Shown: in pieces, positions 15,735 through 24,400 of the stretch
Layout: each line of letters starts with the position of its first letter
How positions within the stretch are numbered: the first letter of the stretch is position 1
Source: a virus
Strand: one strand, 5' to 3'
Virus record (IMG/VR): IMGVR_UViG_3300040815_002808
Coordinates: 1 to 44,493 of that record
DNA length: 44,493 nt
Translations under genes and position numbers: made by a program
Notes under the pieces: model-generated
The model's input: the letters and a program-made list of their open reading frames with translations, nothing else
Database searches by the model: none
What the model was told of the DNA's origin: nothing

Positions 15735-17132
15735 ATGGCAAAACAAACTGTAAACATCGGGGCGCTACCAAATGATGGTACCGGCGATACATTGCGCGAT
15801 GCAATGGATAAACTCAATGACAATATGAACGAAATTTACTCTGCAATCGGTGATGGTACTGAGACATTAAATATAGTAAATAATAATGGTGAACTTGATG
15901 TTTCTGGTGAGGCAAATAAAATATCATTCTTGTATGATACTCTTGCAGATTTGCCAAATGCAACTACATACCATGGCGCCCTTGCTCATGTTCATACGGA
16001 AGGTACGGTCTTTTTTGCTCACGGTGGCTTATGGCATAAGCTTCTAGCTGATACTTCAAATACGAGCATATCAATAGCAAATTATTCTTCACCTCTTGCT
16101 ACTGTTGCATATACAGGATTAGCGTCAGATTTAACAGGCGGTGGTGGTGCTAGCGGCACAGCAAATACATTCAGTACAATTGCCGTTGCTTCACAAACCA
16201 GTCTTACTGCCGATGCAGCCGATACGGTTGAATTTGTTGCTGGTACAAATATGACAATTGCAACAGATGCAAGTACAAATAAAATAACATTCAATTCGAC
16301 TGGTAGTGGTGTCGGAGGATCTTCTACATTTTCTGGTCTTACTGAAACCGCATTGGCTGACCTCGATGTAAATGACATTGCTGGTCAAGCATCTGTTACT
16401 CTTAACGTATCAGCATTAGGTACATCTGCATATAGGTTCGACACAACCGGCACAACAGACAATCCTACTATTTACGCAAGAGCAGGCACGACAATTGCTT
16501 TTGATCTTACGAATGCAACTGGTCACCCATTTAATATTGAAACGGGTGCTGGTCAAATAGTTGGTGAGGGTCTTACACATTATTCACCTACAGGCGCAAA
16601 AACATCTGCGGCCTCTGCACAGGGAAAAGATTCTGGCACCCTTTATTGGAAAATACCTGCTGGTTTTTCTGGGACATACAAATATCAATGTGCCAGCCAC
16701 TCACCTATGGTTGGGGATATAGAAATTGAGGCTGCAGCTGGCGGCGGTTCAGGATTACAAACAAGAACAACAAAAACAACCACAGTATCTAATATGGCCG
16801 ATGGGGCAACATCTTCCATTGCAATTGATGGGTTTAAAGGCTATGGATTATACTCTATCCAAACAACACATGCTTCCTGGATCCGACTTTACATATCAAC
16901 TGCTGCTCGTACTGCCGATTTGGCTAGTGGAAGAACAGAACTTACAGATCCGCTGCCAGATGCCGGTGTGGTTGCTGAAATTATAACCACTGGTGCAGAA
17001 ACTGTTAACTTTGGCCCTGCAGTTCTAGGTTATGTTGATAGTGGAACTATTATTTCTGCTGCCGTAACAAATAAATCTGGTGGTACTGCTACTGTTGCCG
17101 TAACACTTACCTTGCTCCAACTGGAGGGATAA
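15735..17132 (+). CDS. Fibre-like virion protein with an internal cupredoxin (plastocyanin-like) domain
   Basis: The 465-residue protein opens with a motif common at the start of marine phage fibres (VNIGALPNDGTGDTLRDAMD, then KLNDNMNEIYSAI). Residues about 222-332 form a cupredoxin-like beta domain: an ARAGTTIAFDLTN strand, GHPFNIE, and YKYQCASHSPMVGDIEIE at the end. His264, Cys319, His322 and Met325 sit where type-1 copper ligands occur (H...CxxHxxM). The rest is beta-rich and unrecognised. Copper binding is an inference; similar domains in marine phage fibres may be structural only. A candidate late promoter lies upstream, and the gene ends five bases before the subtilase, so the two are probably cotranscribed. 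Confidence 0.75.
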   Translation: MAKQTVNIGALPNDGTGDTLRDAMDKLNDNMNEIYSAIGDGTETLNIVNNNGELDVSGEANKISFLYDTLADLPNATTYHGALAHVHTEGTVFFAHGGLWHKLLADTSNTSISIANYSSPLATVAYTGLASDLTGGGGASGTANTFSTIAVASQTSLTADAADTVEFVAGTNMTIATDASTNKITFNSTGSGVGGSSTFSGLTETALADLDVNDIAGQASVTLNVSALGTSAYRFDTTGTTDNPTIYARAGTTIAFDLTNATGHPFNIETGAGQIVGEGLTHYSPTGAKTSAASAQGKDSGTLYWKIPAGFSGTYKYQCASHSPMVGDIEIEAAAGGGSGLQTRTTKTTTVSNMADGATSSIAIDGFKGYGLYSIQTTHASWIRLYISTAARTADLASGRTELTDPLPDAGVVAEIITTGAETVNFGPAVLGYVDSGTIISAAVTNKSGGTATVAVTLTLLQLEG

Positions 17133-17137
17133 AAATA

Positions 17138-19768
17138 ATGTCGGAACTCCAAGAATGGGTAATAACATTACATCGCAAGGAAGATTTAGAATCTTTCTAT
17201 GATGATATGGAAACACCAGGGGGTAATTTATACATTCCGAACAGATCCGTAGAAGTTGCAAATAAAAGGCCGATTAGCCGTAATACACATTATATTTTGG
17301 ATGACGATGAAGCAACAATGGTTTTGAATGATGCAAGAGTATGGGATGTCGTAACACTTGCAGAATTAGAAGAACACACACCTGAGCCGTGCGGCTTTTC
17401 AATTGATAATGGCATTTTCTCAAAATCTAGTATTGCGAATGGCACTCATATTAATTGGGGACTTTTGAGACATACAGAGCGACAAACAAGGGCCGGATGG
17501 AGTTCAGGCGACTCAGCTACAGAAGACATAGTATCCACATCATCTGGTAAAAATGTTGATGTTTTGATTGTTGATGGCCATATAGAACCATCACATCCAG
17601 AGATGGCACACCCAGATAGCGTTTCAGATTATGTTGACACGGCTCTAGCAAATAATAGTTCAAACGGTGCAGTATTTGATAGACAAATAACAGCTCGTGG
17701 TTTAAAAATGGTTGTTGCAGGTGCGGTTGGCGGTCAGTCCGCAGTACCCGATGCATGGGCAGAAAAAACTGCTAAAATGGTAACATTGCTAATTGATCCA
17801 ACATACCCTCTTATTAATACAGATTATCAAATTAATCTAATTAAAACATTACAAGGCGACACAGGAACTGTACACGCAGGGTTACCTGCCGTTCAAAGAA
17901 TTGCATACGGTGCTGGTTCTGAGTATAGTCCAAACTTTTTGACAGATGTAGGTGCGGCACAGTATGCCGGTTATGTTAACTTTTTAGATAGTCATGTTCA
18001 TAACGATATGGTTTGGTACGCTAATATTTCTGGACCAAGCCCATCAGTTGGTGATAGAGACATTGAAGAACTTGTAGAACATCTCATGCACACAATACAT
18101 TTGTTTGGTGTTATGGGTGCGGTACCGGGATCTGAAACAGCCGTGAATTGGTTAGCAACCAATAATGTTAATTGGCAAACAACAGAATTGCACCTTGCCA
18201 TGAAAGAAGCTATTGATGGCGGATTTTTTGACCCGTCTGGTTACGCTTCTGATTGGGCAACAGTAGACGAGGCAGCTGAGGTAGCTTATAAAGAATACAT
18301 GTATTTAGTTAACTGGTCAATGTGGGATATGAGTACTTTTTGGGATGGCGGAAGTCTTGCCCCAGAATGGTCTGACTCATTAAAAACTCCAGCTGGAATG
18401 TTAGCTAATAATCCGAAAGGGTATGCTCTATTCAAATCGTATTTTCAACCAGTATTAAGTAAACCAGACTTTGATGTTTTAAGAGATATTTTTAGAAACA
18501 ATGATGCCGGTCCTTCATATTATACGCCAGCATCAAACGGCGCTTCAAGAGTAAAGCAGATAAATTGGTTTTCACACGGCGGTTCAGGAACTTACGATTA
18601 TACTCCTTATATAAATGCTAGTAATCCAGTAAACGAAGGTTTGTCTTCTGACAACAATCACGGCGCACATTGCGCTGGAACAGTTGCGGGTAACACTCAA
18701 GGTTGGGCTAGAAACTCTGATATTTACAACATAAGTCCTTATAGTTCAAACCCTAATGGTAATATAAGTAGTACGATGTGGGACTATATTAGGGAGTGGC
18801 ATAATACAAAACGAATCAACCCAGCAACAGGTCGTAGAAACCCGACAGTATCAAATCACAGTTATGGTTCAGGTATAAATCTTTATCGTGATGCAATATC
18901 ATACTCAAGCTATAAATTTCCTTATTCAATAACATATCGTGGAACTACAACTGCGGTTAATCAAGGTGATGAATTGACGGCAGCACAGTTAGAAGCTGCA
19001 GGCTTAAATGTACTTTCAGGAACTTTTAATGTCGGCGGAACCCCTACTGTACTAGAATATACAAGAATACCATATTATGATACGGCACGATTTGCAGATA
19101 TACAAGATGCTATTGATGATGGTATCATTGTAGTTTATGCAGCTGGAAATGATAATAATAAAATAACAATAGCTTCAGATGTTGATTACAACAATCAGCT
19201 TACTCTAAGGTTGGCAAATCTTTTTGACCGAACCTATACATATATGAAAGGGAGTGCATCAGGTCAGGGTGTTGATAATTCTATAGTAGTTGGTGCGCTT
19301 GAGACAGATGATAGGCTAGGGAAGGCATATTTTAGCAATTACGGCAGTGCCGTTGATATATTTGCAGCTGGGATGACCATTCAAAGTTCAGTAAATGACC
19401 GAACATTTACTAGTGCCTCAAGCATAGATGATCCTAGAGATTCTAATTATGATCAGGCCAAATACCAAGGAACAAGCATGGCTGCTCCTCAGGTAACAGG
19501 CATTCTTGCTTTAATGGCAGAGTCCTGGCAGGATATGTCCCAACAACAGGCAAACGATTGGCTAAAGGAAACAGCTGTCACAGGAAATATGTACGATTCG
19601 GGTACTCCACCTACTAGTTCTTATGCATTAGACGGTGCCAACGATGCAATTGCATATTGGAAAAATTTGAGACCAGACACAGGGGCCGCATATCCTTTTC
19701 AGAAAAAGGGTAGAAGAAAAGAAACAAGTATTACCTACCCAAGGCCCAAGATAAGGCACCGCGGTTAG
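17138..19768 (+). CDS. Subtilisin-like serine protease (S8) with a large inserted domain
   Basis: The protein has 876 residues. Residues 1-75 look like an I9-type pro-region (WVITLHRKEDLESFYDDMET). The subtilase triad is complete: Asp146 in VDVLIVDGHIEPSHPEM, His508 in NNHGAHCAGTVAG, and Ser780 in GTSMAAPQVTG, with the oxyanion Asn671 in VVYAAGNDNN. Asp and His lie 362 residues apart instead of a few dozen. The extra segment, about residues 160-466, is mostly helical and contains DIEELVEHLMHTIHLFG and MYLVNWSMWDMSTFWDGGSL. No secretion signal is present, so the enzyme acts on phage proteins in the infected cell or is carried on the virion. GGAGGG precedes the start. Its target is unknown: processing of the neighbouring fibres and attack on host surface proteins are both possible. 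Confidence 0.88.
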   Translation: MSELQEWVITLHRKEDLESFYDDMETPGGNLYIPNRSVEVANKRPISRNTHYILDDDEATMVLNDARVWDVVTLAELEEHTPEPCGFSIDNGIFSKSSIANGTHINWGLLRHTERQTRAGWSSGDSATEDIVSTSSGKNVDVLIVDGHIEPSHPEMAHPDSVSDYVDTALANNSSNGAVFDRQITARGLKMVVAGAVGGQSAVPDAWAEKTAKMVTLLIDPTYPLINTDYQINLIKTLQGDTGTVHAGLPAVQRIAYGAGSEYSPNFLTDVGAAQYAGYVNFLDSHVHNDMVWYANISGPSPSVGDRDIEELVEHLMHTIHLFGVMGAVPGSETAVNWLATNNVNWQTTELHLAMKEAIDGGFFDPSGYASDWATVDEAAEVAYKEYMYLVNWSMWDMSTFWDGGSLAPEWSDSLKTPAGMLANNPKGYALFKSYFQPVLSKPDFDVLRDIFRNNDAGPSYYTPASNGASRVKQINWFSHGGSGTYDYTPYINASNPVNEGLSSDNNHGAHCAGTVAGNTQGWARNSDIYNISPYSSNPNGNISSTMWDYIREWHNTKRINPATGRRNPTVSNHSYGSGINLYRDAISYSSYKFPYSITYRGTTTAVNQGDELTAAQLEAAGLNVLSGTFNVGGTPTVLEYTRIPYYDTARFADIQDAIDDGIIVVYAAGNDNNKITIASDVDYNNQLTLRLANLFDRTYTYMKGSASGQGVDNSIVVGALETDDRLGKAYFSNYGSAVDIFAAGMTIQSSVNDRTFTSASSIDDPRDSNYDQAKYQGTSMAAPQVTGILALMAESWQDMSQQQANDWLKETAVTGNMYDSGTPPTSSYALDGANDAIAYWKNLRPDTGAAYPFQKKGRRKETSITYPRPKIRHRG

Positions 19769-19769
19769 G

Positions 19770-19777
19770 TATAAATA
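19770..19777 (+). promoter_or_regulatory. Late promoter -10 element (TATAAATA) before gp8
   Basis: An exact TATAAATA begins two bases after the subtilase stop and 43 bases before the gp8 ATG, in an otherwise non-coding gap. Spacing to the ATG leaves a leader of about 30 bases. This would start a second late transcript for gp8 and the downstream giant genes. Confidence 0.7.
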
Positions 19778-19812
19778 ACAAATATTAGAACATTTAGAAC
19801 AGCAGGATTCAA

Positions 19813-21468
19813 ATGGCAGAAGTATTGACAACAGATTGGAAAATTGATACTACGAGATTATTTGTAGCAGATGTACTGGCAAGCCAATATTATGTATTTG
19901 CATCCGGCACAGTAAAAGAAGACTCTACAAATTCTATTCGTTCTACTACAAAATTTTTGGAACAAGTACAATTTGGTAAAAAGATTAATAACTCCGACGT
20001 AAAATTTATGATTAAATATTACCCGTGGCAGTTGGGTGGTGTCTATGCAAAGTATGACGATAACATAGACATTTCAAATTCAAATTTTTATGCAGTGGTA
20101 GGCCCAACAAATAACTCTACTGGTGATTATAGAGTTTATAAATGTCTTGATAATAATAATGGAGGAGCTTCAATAAGTGCTCCAATTTATGATGCAAGTA
20201 CTATAAATCAAATATATGATACAGGGGATGGATACATATGGAAATTTATGTATGCTATAACCAGGATTGAATTTGAATCATATAATGCTCTTGGATATAT
20301 TCCTATAATGGGTACCTTTGACACAGATCCAGTTGCAAATACAGCAGGTTCTCAACTCGGGGATATTGAAGTTACTAATATTGATAGTAATAACGGATAT
20401 ACCGTTGCATTGGGGCAAGTAAAACGAATACAAAATTCAAATGGAAATATAGGTAGACTTACCGTAGAATTTGGTGTGGGAACAACTTTTTCAAAATTGT
20501 TTGCATATTACGTAGGGCAAACAATTTACACCACAAACTCAAATGGCGGTTTTTCATACCCCTGGACAATTTTATCTTATACCTGGGACGATCCAAACTC
20601 GAGAGGTTTGTTTGTAGTTGAGGGCCAACCCGCCGATAGCGTTCAGGGTCTGGGTGGACAAGGAGGTGGTACTTCCTCATTCCAAGTATTCCCAAGAATT
20701 AAAATATCAGGTGATGGTTCTGGAGCTCTAGCAATACCTATAATCACTGACGGAATAGTAACAGATGTTACATTATTCGATGGCGGCCAGAATTATAATA
20801 ATGCTACAGCAGAGGTAGTCAACCCAGTTTATGATTTCGACCCTGACAATTCAGCTACAATTGATGTTAAGGCATTATTAAGACCAATACTTACACCTGT
20901 TGATGGCCATGGTTCAAATTTATTAAATGAATTTTACTGTAGACATTTTTTACTATATGGATACATTACTGGTGCGAATAATAATGAAATAGGATATAAT
21001 AATGTTTATTCAAAAGTAGGGGTTGTTAAAGATCCAGAATGGGCAAACACTGTTTTATATAATAATCTAACAGGTGGCCCAGAAATTTTTGATAACAGAA
21101 TTGCAATTACGTCTGATGATACTAGAGATGTAGTACGTGATGAAATACTATACCAATATAATTCAAGTAATGAGATTGTATTTCAAGGACAGGTACATAG
21201 TACAGACCAAACTTCAAATACATTTTACTTGATAAATTATTCTGGACCGCAATTAAATGTTGCTAATAATGATATCTCATTAGATACATCTTTGAATTTT
21301 AGAAAAAGCACCGGGCAAAATATTAGAATAAATACTCCTGTGGTTGATAATATTATAGAGTCTCCATATGTCCAGAGAACTGGAAAAGTATATTACATGG
21401 AGGATTTTTTCCCATTGGAACGAACTGTAAACTCGAGAGAAGAATTTAAATTCGTAATGGAATTTTAA
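19813..21468 (+). CDS. 8: gp8 baseplate wedge protein
   Basis: The protein has 551 residues, longer than T4 gp8 (334) but normal for marine relatives. Family-typical sequence includes SQYYVFASGTVKEDS near the N-terminus, YYPWQLGGVYAKYDDNIDIS, YRVYKCLDNNNGGASI, and GDGYIWKFMYAITRIEFE. The C-terminal half is beta-rich and ends with the segment SREEFKFVMEF. Gp8 dimers form part of the wedge and contact gp6, gp7 and gp10. The next gene starts 11 bases downstream. Confidence 0.85.
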   Translation: MAEVLTTDWKIDTTRLFVADVLASQYYVFASGTVKEDSTNSIRSTTKFLEQVQFGKKINNSDVKFMIKYYPWQLGGVYAKYDDNIDISNSNFYAVVGPTNNSTGDYRVYKCLDNNNGGASISAPIYDASTINQIYDTGDGYIWKFMYAITRIEFESYNALGYIPIMGTFDTDPVANTAGSQLGDIEVTNIDSNNGYTVALGQVKRIQNSNGNIGRLTVEFGVGTTFSKLFAYYVGQTIYTTNSNGGFSYPWTILSYTWDDPNSRGLFVVEGQPADSVQGLGGQGGGTSSFQVFPRIKISGDGSGALAIPIITDGIVTDVTLFDGGQNYNNATAEVVNPVYDFDPDNSATIDVKALLRPILTPVDGHGSNLLNEFYCRHFLLYGYITGANNNEIGYNNVYSKVGVVKDPEWANTVLYNNLTGGPEIFDNRIAITSDDTRDVVRDEILYQYNSSNEIVFQGQVHSTDQTSNTFYLINYSGPQLNVANNDISLDTSLNFRKSTGQNIRINTPVVDNIIESPYVQRTGKVYYMEDFFPLERTVNSREEFKFVMEF

Positions 21469-21479
21469 GGAACAAATAG

Positions 21480-24400
21480 ATGCCAATTAATACAAATTTA
21501 AGCACTGCTCCATATTTTGATGATTATGATTTAACTAATCAATATTATAAGATATTATTTAAACCAGGATATGCAGTCCAGGCCAGAGAGCTCACACAGC
21601 TTCAAACTACTTTACAAAATCAAATAGAGCAATTTGGTGATAATGTCTATAAAGAAGGCAGTATTATCAAAGGTTGTAACTTTACACAAATCGGTGGACT
21701 CAGTTATGTAAAAGTTCAGGACACAGATACAAGTAATGTTCAGTTTGATCCTACCAAATATGCTTCTCGCAGAGACAGTGAAATAATTGGTGGTGTGACT
21801 ACGGCAATTGATTATGTGTATGAAGTAACAGGAGCAACCTCAGGCTTAAAAGCAATAATTTTTGCAGGTGCATTAGGTCTCAGCTCAAGGCCTCCTAATC
21901 TCAATACTCTCTTTATTTCATATACAGGTGAGGGTGAAGATCCAGGAGATTCTTCAAGGGTTACAGCATTCCTAGAAGAAAACTTAATAATCGTAGAAAA
22001 GAAATTTAAACTAGATCCATTGGGTTTTGGAGAAACAAATCCAATTCAAACAACAACCGTTGCTACAGTTGCTGCCACAAACCAAACTCCTCGTGTAGGA
22101 CCTGCATTTGGTATTCGGGCAGAAGCAGGTGTTGTGTTTCAAAAGGGTCACTTCCTATTTGCTGATGCGCAAACACTCATTGTAAGTAAATATACAAACC
22201 AACCAGATCAGCTTTCTGTCGGATACCAAGTACAAGAAACACTTGTGAATGCATTCGAAGATGAAACTTTATACGACAATGCAAACGGATCAAATAATTT
22301 CAATGCGCCAGGAGCCGATAGACTTAGATTAATTCCAACGCTGACAGTAAAAACTACTGCCGCGGCTGATGCAGACGCTGACTTCTTCTCATTAATCCGT
22401 TATAAAAATGGTAATGCTGTAAGTATTAGAGATGTTACACAATTTAATACTATTACAGATGAAATGGCTAGGAGAACTTATGAAGAATCTGGTAATTATG
22501 TTGTAAGTAATTTCTCCGTTAATACTGCAAGACAAGGAAATTCTCTTGTAGCAAACATCGGGCCAGGCGTTGCATATGTAAAGGGATATAGAGTAGAAAA
22601 TCTCGCAGAAAATGCATTTGATATTATTCCGGTTTCGTCTTCAGAAACTGTAGAAAATCAATTCACCTCATTGAATTATGGAAATTATGTATCTGTATCT
22701 TCTTATCAAGGGCATATACCACTAGACTTTACAGCAGTAGACCTAAAGGATAGCGGCAGTGTAAAAATTGGTGAAGCATTTGTATATAATATGACACCAG
22801 ATAAAGTTCATCTCATGGGAGTCAGAATGACTCCTGGGAATAATTTTAGAAATGTGGAAATATTGGATGTCGCAACCGGATATATCGAAGTTGCAAATAC
22901 GGCAGCATCCGAACCTGTAGACTCTATTGCTACAATGGAAGAATCAGACAAGCAGGCTCTGATTTTTGATACAGGAATGTTCAGTTTAAAGGGTACCACA
23001 ACAAATGTACTTCCCGTAAGACGATCTGTTGACACGACTGTATCTGTATCTGACACAATTCTTATAAATGTAAGCAACCTATCCGATGAAAACTTTAACG
23101 TCGACCATAGTGAAACTTTGGTAATTGATAATACTGGACAAAAGTTAACAGTTACCTCAACACAGGTAAATCTTGCAGGTGGCCAATTACAGATCAACAT
23201 TGATCCAGCTGATGGTGCTGCTGGCAATGCTTGTCACGTTTATTACAATATTAATACTATTGGAGCTAATGCTCAACCATATGAAAAAATAATTGCTGAA
23301 CCATACATTTATATTACTCATGTTTTTAATACTCAAGACAACAGGTGGAGTTTAGGATTCCCTGATGTTTATGAAATTACAGAAGTAATGGATAATACAG
23401 TTTCACCCCCAGTAGATTATAAGGATAGTTTTAGATTATTTAAAAATCATAAAGACCATTACTTAGATATATCTTACATGGAATATATTAAAGGCCGTCC
23501 GATTCCACCCACCGGCAGACTAGATATTAAGCTTAAGGTATTTAAAGTAGACGGTAGTTCGGGAAGTAACTATTTTACCATTGAAAGTTATCCTACCTCG
23601 GTTAACCCAAATGATATTACGGACACAAATAATAGCTTAAATGACATACCAGTATATGTTTCTTCTAAGGGCAAAAAATACAATTTAAGAGAATCCATTG
23701 ATTTTAGAAGTCAGGTTGACAAAGATACATTAGCAGATTATACTGCGACAACAGTAGGTGCTGCACCTAATATTTCTGCACAGGTAGGTGCAAATGCTCC
23801 TACATTTACTACATTCCCTCCGATTATTCCCGCAAGAAATGCATATGCCAGCATGGATATGACATATTATTTTACTAGAGTAGATGCAGTAACAGTTGAT
23901 GCTTATGGAAGATTTGGAATTGTGCAAGGTAAAGAAGAACAATTTGCCAGACCTCCTTTGTTAGGACCAGACCAATTAGTATTAGCAGAAATTATCGTTC
24001 CAGGTGTTCCAGCATTAACTAAGGCAGAGGCAGCAATAAAAGGCAAACCTAATTACGGCATTAGAATAAACAGAAAAACTGCCGAAGGTTTTAAAATGAA
24101 AGATATTAAGAATATCCAAACAAAGGTGGATAACTTAAATTATTATATTTCATTGAGCCAATTAGAATCTGATACCAGAGATCTTTCCATACTAGATGAA
24201 AATGGTTTAAACAGATTTAAAAACGGGTTTATTGTTGAATCGTTCCGTGATCTTAAGTTTGCAGATATTGGCGATCCTAATTATAGTGCATCATTAAAAT
24301 TTAATGAAGAAGTTCTAATGCCTTCAGTAAGGCAATTTCCATTAGATCTTAAATATTCATCATCTGTGAATGCTTCTATCTTTCCAGCAACGGTAAATCC

